A stretch of DNA of 64,000 nucleotides from Xanthomarina gelatinilytica (lineage in GTDB: Bacteria; Bacteroidota; Bacteroidia; Flavobacteriales; Flavobacteriaceae). Shown here piece after piece: positions 26,690 through 34,489 of this stretch. Positions within the stretch are counted from its first letter, which is position 1. Each line of letters begins with the position of its first letter. The notes below the pieces were generated by a model. That model was not told where the DNA came from. It worked only from the letters and a program-made list of their open reading frames with translations, and searched no databases. The position numbers were made by a program, and so were the translations under genes. Location: contig NZ_ANLA01000004.1 of assembly GCF_000348685.1 (NCBI RefSeq), positions 62,001-126,000 of the forward strand. Direction: 5' to 3'.

Positions 26690-26714
26690 AGTGTTTAAAA
26701 CACTGATTTTTTTT
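26690..26714 (+). terminator. Terminator/attenuator within the suf operon
   Basis: AGTGTTT (26690-26696) pairs with AAACACT (26698-26704) and is followed by GA and eight Ts, 14 nt before sufC. It would lower transcription from sufB into sufCDS. Confidence 0.65.
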
Positions 26715-26727
26715 GAATAAATAAATT

Positions 26728-27477
26728 ATGTTAAAAATAAAAAACCTACACGCAAGTGTTGAAGATAAAGCCATTTTAAAAGGCATTAATTTAGAAGTAA
26801 ATCCTGGAGAAGTACATGCCATTATGGGACCAAATGGATCTGGTAAAAGTACTCTGGCTTCAGTTATTGCTGGGAAAGAAGAATATGAAGTTACAAATGG
26901 AGACATACTTTTTGAAGACAAAAACATTGAGGAATTGGCAGCAGAAGAGCGCGCTCACAAAGGCATCTTTCTATCGTTTCAATATCCAGTGGAAATCCCA
27001 GGAGTTTCCGTAACCAACTTCATGAAGACTGCAATTAACGAAACCCGTAAGGCCAAAGGACTGGAAGAAATGCCTGCCAATGAAATGCTGAAATTAATTC
27101 GCGAAAAATCTGAATTATTGGAAATAGACAGAAAGTTTTTATCGCGTTCTCTAAACGAAGGGTTTTCTGGTGGTGAGAAAAAACGTAACGAAATTTTTCA
27201 AATGGCCATGTTGGAACCTAAATTGGCCATTTTGGACGAGACAGATTCCGGTCTGGATATTGACGCTTTGCGTATTGTTGCAAATGGTGTGAACAAATTA
27301 AAGAGCAAAGACAACGCTGTTATTGTTATTACACATTACCAAAGACTATTGGATTACATTGTTCCAGATTTTGTTCATGTATTGCACAATGGAAGGATTG
27401 TAAAATCTGGCACAAAGGAATTGGCACATGAGCTGGAAGAAAAAGGTTACGACTGGATTAAACAGGAGTTAGTTTAA
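26728..27477 (+). CDS. sufC: Fe-S cluster assembly ATPase SufC
   Basis: 249 residues, ABC-type ATPase of SufBC2D. Walker A is [12 protein letters not shown] (residues 33-44), the signature is [21 protein letters not shown], and Walker B is [16 protein letters not shown]; the switch His is in VITHYQRLL. Length and sequence are standard for SufC. The next gene (28 nt downstream) is a four-helix-bundle gene rather than sufD. Confidence 0.97.
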   Translation: MLKIKNLHASVEDKAILKGINLEVNPGEVHAIMGPNGSGKSTLASVIAGKEEYEVTNGDILFEDKNIEELAAEERAHKGIFLSFQYPVEIPGVSVTNFMKTAINETRKAKGLEEMPANEMLKLIREKSELLEIDRKFLSRSLNEGFSGGEKKRNEIFQMAMLEPKLAILDETDSGLDIDALRIVANGVNKLKSKDNAVIVITHYQRLLDYIVPDFVHVLHNGRIVKSGTKELAHELEEKGYDWIKQELV

Positions 27478-27480
27478 AAA

Positions 27481-27505
27481 GTTTCAAGTTTAATGTTCCA
27501 GGTTT
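27481..27505. repeat. Left inverted repeat of the four-helix-bundle insertion
   Basis: GTTTCAAGTTT (27481-27491), inverted at 27939-27949 as AAACTTGAAAC. CCAGGTTT just before the ATG is partly inverted as AACCTG at 27919. Confidence 0.6.
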
Positions 27506-27895
27506 ATGGCAACTATATCACGGTTTGAAGATTTAGAAATATGCCAGGAAGCCAGAAGGCTATTTAATATAATCAAAGACATTACAATTGAAACAGATTT
27601 AAAAAATGATTTTAGACTGAAAGATCAAATTAAAGAGTCTTCAGGTTCTGTAATGGACAATATTGCTGAAGGTTTTGAAAGAGACGGAAATCTTGAATTT
27701 AGACAATTTCTTTCTATCGCAAAAGGTTCTGCAGGAGAAGCAAGATCTCAATTATATAGAGTTTATGATTCTGAATATATTTCAGAAGAAAAACTAAAAT
27801 TATTAGTAGATGAATATGAAAAATTAAGCAAAAGAATAGCTGCATTTATTTCATATTTAAACAAAAAAGATTTTAAAGGAAACAAGTTTAAATAA
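27506..27895 (+). CDS. Four-helix bundle protein (S23/IVS family)
   Basis: 129 residues with the family marks RFEDLEICQEARRL at the start, SSGSVMDNIAEGFER in the middle and FLSIAKGSAGEARSQL after it. Such proteins were first found inside 23S rRNA intervening sequences and resemble the Avd accessory protein of diversity-generating retroelements. No function is known in this setting and no reverse transcriptase is nearby. It splits sufC from sufD and is flanked by inverted repeats, so it looks like an inserted cassette. Confidence 0.88.
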   Translation: MATISRFEDLEICQEARRLFNIIKDITIETDLKNDFRLKDQIKESSGSVMDNIAEGFERDGNLEFRQFLSIAKGSAGEARSQLYRVYDSEYISEEKLKLLVDEYEKLSKRIAAFISYLNKKDFKGNKFK

Positions 27896-27918
27896 AGTTT
27901 TAAAGTGAATAAGTGAGC

Positions 27919-27949
27919 AACCTGAAACTTTAAACAAAAAACTTGAAAC
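27919..27949. repeat. Right inverted repeat of the four-helix-bundle insertion
   Basis: AACCTGAAACTTTAAAC (27919-27935) and AAACTTGAAAC (27939-27949) are the inverse of the sequence left of the gene, with a few mismatches. Confidence 0.6.
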
Positions 27950-27958
27950 AATAAAAAA

Positions 27959-29272
27959 ATGGAATTAAAAGACAAACTCATTTCATCCTTTCTAGCATTT
28001 GAAAACCGTGTGGATATAGATTCACCGGTTCACGATGTTAGAAGTGAAGCCATAAAAATATTTGAAAGTCAAGGGTTTCCTTCCAAAAAAGAAGAAGCCT
28101 GGAAATACACATCTTTAAAAAGCATTTTAAAGCACGATTACAGTGTGTTTCCCAAACACGAAAAGAACATTGAATACAACGATGTTAAAAAGTATTTTAT
28201 ACACGAAATAGACAGTTATAAAATTGTGTTTATAGATGGAAAATACTCATCGCATTTATCTCAAACCACACATGATGGCATAGATGTTTGTTTAATGTCT
28301 GCAGCTTTAAACAAACCCAAATACCAATTGGTTATTGATAATTATTTCAACAAAGCAGCCACTAAAGACAGCATAACATCTTTAAATACGGCTTTCTCCC
28401 AAGAAGGGGCTTATATTCATATTCCTAAAAACAAATTGGTAGAGAAACCTATTCAAATCATCCATTTCTCTACAGGAAATGAAACAGCTATCATGCATCA
28501 ACCACGTAATTTAATTGTGGTTAACGAGAATTCCCATGTGCAAATTATCGAACGTCACCAAAGTTTAACCAATAATCCGGTTTTAACAAACAGTGTGACT
28601 GAAATTTTTGCAAATAAACGGGCTATAGTAGATTATTACAAAATTCAAAACGACAATGAAAATGCGTCTTTAATAGACAATACCTTCATCAACCAAAAGC
28701 AAGAGAGTCATTGTTCGGTTCATACGTTTTCATTTGGTGGTAAATTAACACGTAACAACCTTAATTTTTATCAAAATGGAGAACGCATCGATTCTACCTT
28801 AAAAGGAGTGACCATTATTGGTAACAAACAGCATGTGGACCACAACACTTTGGTGCATCATATAGAACCAAACTGTGAGAGTCATCAAGATTACAAAGGT
28901 ATCTTTAACGACAATGCAACAGGTGTATTCAACGGAAAAGTCTTGGTAAACAAAGAAGCGCAAAAAACCAATGCGTTTCAAGCCAATAACAACATCCTTG
29001 TAAGCGATAAAGCCTCTATAAACACAAAACCCCAACTGGAAATTTTTGCCGACGATGTAAAATGTTCCCATGGTTGTACCATTGGACAATTGGACGAAAG
29101 CGCTTTGTTTTACATGCAATCTCGAGGGATTCCAAAAAAAGAAGCCAAGGCTTTATTGATGTATGCCTTTAGCAATAATGTGTTGAGTTCGGTTAAAATT
29201 CCTGAAATAAAACAACGAATCAATAAAATTATAGCCACCAAATTAGGTGTTAATATTGGGTTTGACCTTTAG
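27959..29272 (+). CDS. sufD: Fe-S cluster assembly protein SufD
   Basis: 437 residues, SufB paralogue and third component of SufBC2D. N-terminal KKEEAWKYTSLKSIL and C-terminal CSHGCTIGQLDESALFYMQSRGIPKKEAKALLMYAF are diagnostic. The core of right-handed beta-helix repeats is intact. It starts 10 nt after the inverted repeat that ends the four-helix-bundle cassette. It is followed by an outer-membrane barrel gene and then sufS. Confidence 0.96.
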   Translation: MELKDKLISSFLAFENRVDIDSPVHDVRSEAIKIFESQGFPSKKEEAWKYTSLKSILKHDYSVFPKHEKNIEYNDVKKYFIHEIDSYKIVFIDGKYSSHLSQTTHDGIDVCLMSAALNKPKYQLVIDNYFNKAATKDSITSLNTAFSQEGAYIHIPKNKLVEKPIQIIHFSTGNETAIMHQPRNLIVVNENSHVQIIERHQSLTNNPVLTNSVTEIFANKRAIVDYYKIQNDNENASLIDNTFINQKQESHCSVHTFSFGGKLTRNNLNFYQNGERIDSTLKGVTIIGNKQHVDHNTLVHHIEPNCESHQDYKGIFNDNATGVFNGKVLVNKEAQKTNAFQANNNILVSDKASINTKPQLEIFADDVKCSHGCTIGQLDESALFYMQSRGIPKKEAKALLMYAFSNNVLSSVKIPEIKQRINKIIATKLGVNIGFDL

Positions 29273-29289
29273 TCTCTATCTCTTTAACT

Positions 29290-29883
29290 ATGAAAAAGCA
29301 GTTTATACTTTTTGTATTTATTTTTACCTGTTCATTGTCTCAAGCTCAAGATTTGTCTTATGGAGTTGTATTTGGGGGAAATTATCTACATCCACAAGTA
29401 AAAAATTCGTCAGGTAGTATATCATCCCAAAATCCAGATAGGCCCAATATTCATTTAGGTGGTTTTATTAGCTATCAATTTTCAGAAAAATTGGGTGTAA
29501 AACTAAACACTCAATACAACAGGATATATCAAAATTATTTATACACTTATTCAAGCTATACAACCAGTAATAATATAAATGCGTTAGAAATTATACCTCA
29601 AGTTAAGTTAAATTTCCACCCAAAATTCTATTTTTTGTCTGGACCTAGGTTTAGTTTTGTTATTTCAGTAGATAGAGATGGTGAAGACATTAAAGATTTT
29701 TACAAAAGTTACTTAATAGGTGCCCAACTTGGTTTTGGTTTCAATCCTTCTAAATATTTTGCTATTGAATTTATTGGTGATTATGGATTTTCAGATATTT
29801 CTGAGGCTGAACCAATTGAAATTAAAACCTTTGGTGGTTACTTAAATTTTGCTATAAACCTAGAATCAATAATAAACAAATAA
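29290..29883 (+). CDS. Outer-membrane beta-barrel protein, 8-strand type
   Basis: 197 residues with a Sec signal peptide (MKKQFILFVFIFTCSLSQAQ, cleavage after residue 20). The rest alternates short aromatic beta strands and ends with FGGYLNFAINLESIINK, consistent with a small PorT-like barrel of Bacteroidota. No cofactor or channel residues can be assigned. Its stop overlaps the sufS start by one base (TAATG at 29881-29885), so the two are translationally coupled. Role in the suf operon is unknown. Confidence 0.75.
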   Translation: MKKQFILFVFIFTCSLSQAQDLSYGVVFGGNYLHPQVKNSSGSISSQNPDRPNIHLGGFISYQFSEKLGVKLNTQYNRIYQNYLYTYSSYTTSNNINALEIIPQVKLNFHPKFYFLSGPRFSFVISVDRDGEDIKDFYKSYLIGAQLGFGFNPSKYFAIEFIGDYGFSDISEAEPIEIKTFGGYLNFAINLESIINK

Positions 29884-31097
29884 TGTTTCCAATAAAAGAA
29901 ATTCGCAAAGACTTCCCCATACTTTCAAGAAAAGTACATGGCAAACCCTTGGTGTATTTAGATAATGGAGCAACGTCGCAAACACCTATTCAGGTAATAG
30001 ATGTTATAGTGGATTATTATTCCAACTACAATGCCAATATTCACAGAGGTGTTCACAACTTAAGTCAGGAAGCGACCGACAAATACGAAGAAGCCAGACA
30101 TAAAATTCAAAACCATTTTAATGCCAAGCATGCACATGAAATTATCATGACCTCTGGCACTACTGAAAGCATCAATTTGGTGGCCCACGGTTTTGCTTCA
30201 TTATTGGATAAAGGTGATGAAATTATGGTTTCGGCCTTAGAACATCACAGTAATATTGTGCCTTGGCAAATGTTATGTGAAAAAACTGGAGCTGTTTTAA
30301 AAGTTATTCACATGAATGATGAAGGCGAATTGGTTTTGACAGAATACAGCAAATTGCTTTCAAATAAAACCAAGCTGGTTTTTGTAAATCATATCTCAAA
30401 TGCCTTGGGAACCATTAATCCTATAGAGCTCATTATTGAAAAAGCCCATCAAGTTGGAGCAGCTGTCTTAATTGATGGAGCTCAAGCTTGTCCACACGTC
30501 AAACCAGATGTTCAAGCATTAAATGTGGATTTTTATGTGGCTTCTGCACATAAAATGTGTGGCCCAACAGGAGTAGGGATGCTTTATGGAAAAGAAGCAT
30601 GGCTTAACAAATTGCCACCTTACCAAGGTGGTGGCGAAATGATTGCAGATGTTACTTTTGAAAAAACAACCTATGCTGGCTTGCCTCATAAATTTGAAGC
30701 TGGAACACCAAACATTTGTGGTGGTATTGCTTTTGGTGCTGCCATAGATTATTTAAATGCCATAGGATTTGATAACATTGCTGCTTACGAACACGAGCTT
30801 TTGGAATATGCCACAGAAAAACTTATGGAAATAGAAGGATTAAAAATTTATGGGACTTCTAAAAACAAAACTTCAGTCATTTCATTTAATATTGAAGGCA
30901 TTCATCCATACGATATTGGAACCATTTTAGATAAGTTAGGAATTGCTGTAAGAACTGGCCATCATTGTGCTCAACCTATCATGGCTTACTTTAAAATTCC
31001 CGGAACTGTTAGAGCATCGTTTGCATTTTATAACACCAAAGAAGAAGTGGATATTTTGGTTGCAGGAGTTAAGAAAGCAAAAATGATGTTGGCCTAA
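29883..31097 (+). CDS. sufS: Cysteine desulfurase SufS
   Basis: 404 residues, group II PLP cysteine desulfurase that supplies sulfur as a persulfide. PLP Lys224 is in ASAHKMCGPTG; catalytic Cys362 is in RTGHHCAQP; His121-His122 (LEHHSNIVPW) stack on PLP. It accepts help from SufE (32000-32422), which is also present. Translation is coupled to the upstream barrel gene through TAATG. Confidence 0.97.
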   Translation: MFPIKEIRKDFPILSRKVHGKPLVYLDNGATSQTPIQVIDVIVDYYSNYNANIHRGVHNLSQEATDKYEEARHKIQNHFNAKHAHEIIMTSGTTESINLVAHGFASLLDKGDEIMVSALEHHSNIVPWQMLCEKTGAVLKVIHMNDEGELVLTEYSKLLSNKTKLVFVNHISNALGTINPIELIIEKAHQVGAAVLIDGAQACPHVKPDVQALNVDFYVASAHKMCGPTGVGMLYGKEAWLNKLPPYQGGGEMIADVTFEKTTYAGLPHKFEAGTPNICGGIAFGAAIDYLNAIGFDNIAAYEHELLEYATEKLMEIEGLKIYGTSKNKTSVISFNIEGIHPYDIGTILDKLGIAVRTGHHCAQPIMAYFKIPGTVRASFAFYNTKEEVDILVAGVKKAKMMLA

Positions 31098-31150
31098 ACA
31101 CTTTGGCTTCCTTTTTGTATCTTTTATTTTTAAATTAAAAAAACAATATC

Positions 31151-31951
31151 ATGAAATACATTACTATTATACTAAGTTTATTTACGTTCATGTCTTGTGG
31201 AAACTCAAAAGATGCAACAGCTATGGTAAATAACAGAGAAGTTATGGATCAGATTTCGGGAAACTATTTGGTGACTTCCATTCACGAAACCAACTATACG
31301 TCCTCAGAATTGACACTCTTATTTGATGAAAAAACAAACACAGTATCTGGGTTTTCTGGGTGCAATAGATTTACAGGAACTTATAAAATTAGTGAAAACA
31401 CAATCTCTTTTGGCCCACTGGCCTCCACCAGGATGGCTTGCAGGGAAACCGAAAACCAAATAGAAAAAACCATGTTGGAAGCCTTGAGCAATACCAACGC
31501 CCTTTCATTGAACAATAGGGAGCTTACTTTACTGAATTCAGATAAAGCGCTTATAAAAGCCACTAAAATACTGGAGGACAATTCAGAACAGGACACTGGT
31601 TACAAAATAACCTATACAGCCATGTCCAGAGGCCTGTTTAATGAGTATGTTTTTGAAAACGGAAAGATCTCCATTCAAAAAGACAGAGCATCCACACCAA
31701 CAGTTAGAACCTGTTCCCAAGAAGAAATCAACACCCTTCTTGAAGAAGTTAGAGCCTTGGAGTTGGAAAAATTAAACAGCTTAAAAGCACCTTCAGAAAA
31801 AAGATTTGTGGATGCTGCTGCCATTGCCATTTTAAAAGTAAGCTATCAAGGTGACACTTACCAAACCCCAGAATTTGATCATGGAGAACCAAACCAATAC
31901 ATTGCTTCATTGGTTTCAACTCTTTTGGGACTTGCTGAAAAAAAGCAATAA
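31151..31951 (+). CDS. META-domain (HslJ-like) lipoprotein
   Basis: 266 residues; lipobox FMSC gives lipidated Cys16. Residues 30-140 form a META domain with the characteristic VSGFSGCNRFTGTYKI and FGPLASTRMAC. The second half (about 150-266) is a separate unrecognised alpha/beta unit (YKITYTAMSRGLFNEY, YQGDTYQTPEFDHGEP). META proteins are linked to motility or stress resistance in other bacteria. It lies between sufS and sufE, 53 nt after sufS. Confidence 0.85.
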   Translation: MKYITIILSLFTFMSCGNSKDATAMVNNREVMDQISGNYLVTSIHETNYTSSELTLLFDEKTNTVSGFSGCNRFTGTYKISENTISFGPLASTRMACRETENQIEKTMLEALSNTNALSLNNRELTLLNSDKALIKATKILEDNSEQDTGYKITYTAMSRGLFNEYVFENGKISIQKDRASTPTVRTCSQEEINTLLEEVRALELEKLNSLKAPSEKRFVDAAAIAILKVSYQGDTYQTPEFDHGEPNQYIASLVSTLLGLAEKKQ

Positions 31952-31952
31952 A

Positions 31953-31983
31953 TTGATTAGAAGCAATAGTTATTGTACTTTTG
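31953..31983 (+). promoter_or_regulatory. Promoter of sufE
   Basis: TTG (31953-31955), 20-nt spacer and TACTTTTG (31976-31983): a full Bacteroidota promoter, 16 nt before the GTG start of sufE. It allows sufE and its followers to be expressed separately from sufA-S. Confidence 0.7.
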
Positions 31984-31999
31984 TATAAAATAATAAGCA

Positions 32000-32422
32000 G
32001 TGAGCATTCAAGACATTCAAAACGATATTATAGAGGAATTTGCCATGTTTGACGATTGGGAGGAACGCTATCAATACATGATAGATTTAGGGAAAACCTT
32101 ACCTCTTATAGACGAGCAATACAAAACAGATGATTATCTTATTAAAGGCTGCCAAAGTAAAGTTTGGGTACACGCAAACATGGAAAACAACAAGGTTGTT
32201 TTTACGGCAGATAGCGATGCCATTATCACCAAAGGTGTTATTGCTATATTAATTCGCGTATTCTCCAATCAACGTCCTAAAGATATTATTGATGCCAATA
32301 CCGATTTTATTGATAAAATTGGACTGAAAGAACATTTATCGCCAACACGTGCCAACGGTTTGGTGAGTATGATAAAACAATTAAAAATGTATGCCTTTGC
32401 ATACCAAACGCAATTGAATTAA
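32000..32422 (+). CDS. sufE: Sulfur acceptor protein SufE
   Basis: 140 residues. It takes persulfide sulfur from SufS. The acceptor is Cys51 in DYLIKGCQSKVWVHA. The start is GTG at 32000: it gives the family's usual N-terminus (SIQDIQNDIIEEF), and the next ATG at 32045 would remove the first helix. A strong promoter lies right upstream. Followed after 67 nt by the SufT-like gene. Confidence 0.95.
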   Translation: MSIQDIQNDIIEEFAMFDDWEERYQYMIDLGKTLPLIDEQYKTDDYLIKGCQSKVWVHANMENNKVVFTADSDAIITKGVIAILIRVFSNQRPKDIIDANTDFIDKIGLKEHLSPTRANGLVSMIKQLKMYAFAYQTQLN

Positions 32423-32430
32423 AAATTCAG

Positions 32431-32478
32431 GGTTCAAAATTTTAAATTTTAAAGCATCTTGAACCTTAAACATTGAAC
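32431..32478. repeat. GGTTCAA/TTGAACC inverted repeat between sufE and the SufT-like gene
   Basis: GGTTCAA (32431-32437) and TTGAACC (32459-32465), with a further TTGAAC at 32473. The word usage resembles the repeats flanking the four-helix-bundle gene at 27481 and 27949, but here no gene lies between the arms. Confidence 0.45.
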
Positions 32479-32489
32479 AAAAAAAAACC

Positions 32490-32813
32490 ATGGAAACAAG
32501 CATAGATACCAACGCTTTGGGCGAAAAAATAGTAAGAGTTTTAAAAACCATTTACGATCCGGAAATACCTGTAGACATTTATGAACTGGGCTTAATCTAC
32601 GATGTGTTTGTAAACGAAGATTATGAAGTGAAGATTTTAATGACACTAACAACACCAAACTGTCCAGTAGCAGAAACACTTCCATTGGAAGTTGAAGAAA
32701 AAGTAAAATCTTTAGACGAAGTAAAAACTGCAGAGGTTGAAATTACTTTCGATCCACCTTGGAGTCAAGAACTTATGAGCGAAGAAGCGAAGCTAGAACT
32801 TGGTATGTTATAA
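32490..32813 (+). CDS. SufT-like Fe-S assembly protein (DUF59/MIP18 family)
   Basis: 107 residues. The whole chain is a DUF59 domain: VLKTIYDPEIPVDIYELGLIYDV, then LTTPNCPVAETLPLEVEEKV with the conserved cysteine, then VEITFDPPWSQELMSEEAKLELGM. These proteins help mature [4Fe-4S] proteins. It follows sufE within the same transcription unit. Commonly annotated as the SUF system assembly protein in Bacteroidota. Confidence 0.93.
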   Translation: METSIDTNALGEKIVRVLKTIYDPEIPVDIYELGLIYDVFVNEDYEVKILMTLTTPNCPVAETLPLEVEEKVKSLDEVKTAEVEITFDPPWSQELMSEEAKLELGML

Positions 32814-32873
32814 AATAGTGATCCTTATTCAGTGTTCAGTTCACAATTTAACAACAAACACAAACAACAAACT

Positions 32874-33389
32874 GTGAAAGAAGAAATCATAAATCGTGTT
32901 GCGAACAGCAAGCTGGAAGTTTTGGACCTGGAAGATTATTATCCACAAGGAAAAAGACAATTGTTGGATATTAAAGACTGGCTTTTTGAAGGTTTTGTTC
33001 TGCGTGAAAAAGACTTTAGGGAATATGTTAAACAACACTCTTGGTCTCAATACCAAGATCAATACATTGCCTTAACCTGCTCTACAGATGCCATAATTCC
33101 GGCTTGGGCTTATATGCTTATTGTTTTGGAACTGGAATCCATATCCAAGAAAACCATTATTGGGGATTTGGAGCTGTTGGAGACAGCCATTTACCAAGAC
33201 ATAATCAATCAATTGGATGTAAGTCATTTCAAAAACAAACCTGTAATCATTAAAGGTTGCTCCAACAAACCTGTTCCAAAAAATGCTTATTTAATGATTA
33301 CAGAGAAACTAAAACCTGTTGCAAAATCCATTATGTACGGAGAAGCTTGTTCTTCTGTTCCCTTATTTAAACAACCAAAAAACTTATAG
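32874..33389 (+). CDS. DUF2480 family protein
   Basis: 171 residues from a GTG at 32874. An earlier in-frame GTG at 32832 adds a Gln/Asn-rich tail that does not look like protein, while from 32874 the sequence begins KEEIINRVANSKLEVLDLEDYYP, the normal DUF2480 start. DUF2480 is found only in Bacteroidota and regularly sits beside suf genes, so a role in Fe-S metabolism is likely but undefined. Internal blocks WLFEGFVLREKDFRE and ALTCSTDAIIPAWAYMLI are conserved-looking. It ends the suf cluster. Confidence 0.88.
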   Translation: MKEEIINRVANSKLEVLDLEDYYPQGKRQLLDIKDWLFEGFVLREKDFREYVKQHSWSQYQDQYIALTCSTDAIIPAWAYMLIVLELESISKKTIIGDLELLETAIYQDIINQLDVSHFKNKPVIIKGCSNKPVPKNAYLMITEKLKPVAKSIMYGEACSSVPLFKQPKNL

Positions 33390-33471
33390 ATATTCATTTC
33401 AATTTAATTGTTTACATTTATTTATTAATTCATTATTTTTTGATAACTGTGATGTAACATCTATATTTGCA

Positions 33472-33479
33472 GGCTTTTA
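33472..33479 (+). promoter_or_regulatory. -7 promoter box of the DUF3078 gene
   Basis: TATATTTG matches TAnnTTTG, 30 nt before ATG 33510. Confidence 0.5.
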
Positions 33480-33509
33480 TAATTATTTAATCCATAAAAA
33501 CTCTTAAAA

Positions 33510-34451
33510 ATGACTAAAAAATTACTTTCAATCTTAGTTGTGGTATTTACTATTTCAGCTGGATTTTCTCAAACAAAAGAAGAATTAAAATCTGAGCAAA
33601 AAGCTAAGAAAGATTCTATTAGCGCCATTCAAGCACGTGTTGACGACCTTCAAAAACAAATAGACACCTATCCAGGCTGGAAATTTGGTGCTTTTGGTAC
33701 AATTGGTGCCAGTTTCTCTAACTTTAATAACTGGTATGCGCAAGGCTCTCCTAACAATTCTGCAGGAAACATTAGCATTACAGTAAATCCTCATGCTAAA
33801 TTAGATAGGGACAACTATTTTTGGTACAATACGGCAAACATTAACTTAAGTTGGGTAAAGTTTGATGATAAAGATAAAGACGATCCAAATGACGATGATA
33901 GCTTTAGGGAGTCCAGCGATGTGTTTAACGTAACCTCTCTTTTTGGTTATAAAATAACCAAAAGTTTAGCTGCATCAACCTTGGCTGAATATAGAACAAC
34001 AATAATTAAAAACTTTAACGATCCTGGATACTTGGATTTAGGTGTTGGTATTACTTGGACACCAATCGAGAATTTGGTTGTTGTGGTTCATCCTTTAAAC
34101 TATAACTTTGTTTTTGCTGATAACGATGCTATTTTTGAATCATCTTTGGGTGCTAAAGTAGTTGCTAACTACAACCGTTCTTTTGGAGGATTGAAATTTA
34201 ACTCAAATCTTTCTGCATTTATGAGTTATGAAGATTCTGATTTATCAAACTGGACTTGGATCAACTCTCTTAGTTATACTGTTTGGAAAGGAATTGGTCT
34301 TGGTTTTGAACTAGGTTTAAGAGACAGTAAGCAAGAAGCACTTAATTATGCGTTGGGCCAATGGGATGGAACAGGTACTGCACCAGATTTCGACAATGTT
34401 GATAATGCTGTACAGGTTTACACCACCTTTGGTTTAAGCTATAATTTCTAA
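33510..34451 (+). CDS. DUF3078 outer-membrane protein
   Basis: 313 residues with a Sec signal peptide (MTKKLLSILVVVFTISAGFSQ), a short coiled coil (about residues 24-52, EELKSEQKAKKDSISAIQAR) and then a DUF3078 domain with the typical GWKFGAFGTIGASFSNFNNW and NYFWYNTANINLSW strands. The pattern is a beta-barrel ending in Phe (TTFGLSYNF). DUF3078 proteins are abundant outer-membrane proteins of Bacteroidota with no fixed function. It has its own promoter and a strong terminator. Confidence 0.9.
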   Translation: MTKKLLSILVVVFTISAGFSQTKEELKSEQKAKKDSISAIQARVDDLQKQIDTYPGWKFGAFGTIGASFSNFNNWYAQGSPNNSAGNISITVNPHAKLDRDNYFWYNTANINLSWVKFDDKDKDDPNDDDSFRESSDVFNVTSLFGYKITKSLAASTLAEYRTTIIKNFNDPGYLDLGVGITWTPIENLVVVVHPLNYNFVFADNDAIFESSLGAKVVANYNRSFGGLKFNSNLSAFMSYEDSDLSNWTWINSLSYTVWKGIGLGFELGLRDSKQEALNYALGQWDGTGTAPDFDNVDNAVQVYTTFGLSYNF

Positions 34452-34461
34452 ACAATATTAA

Positions 34462-34489
34462 AAAAAAGGCGCCAATTGGCGCCTTTTTT
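34462..34489. terminator. Bidirectional terminator between the DUF3078 gene and hflX
   Basis: 12-bp perfect stem AAAAAAGGCGCC, AATT loop, and T-runs on both strands. The hflX stop codon (34488-34490) lies inside it. Confidence 0.9.

Noticed and set aside
27506-27895. Diversity-generating retroelement accessory gene (avd)
   Set aside because: No reverse transcriptase or template/variable repeat is found nearby; the S23/IVS family call is enough.
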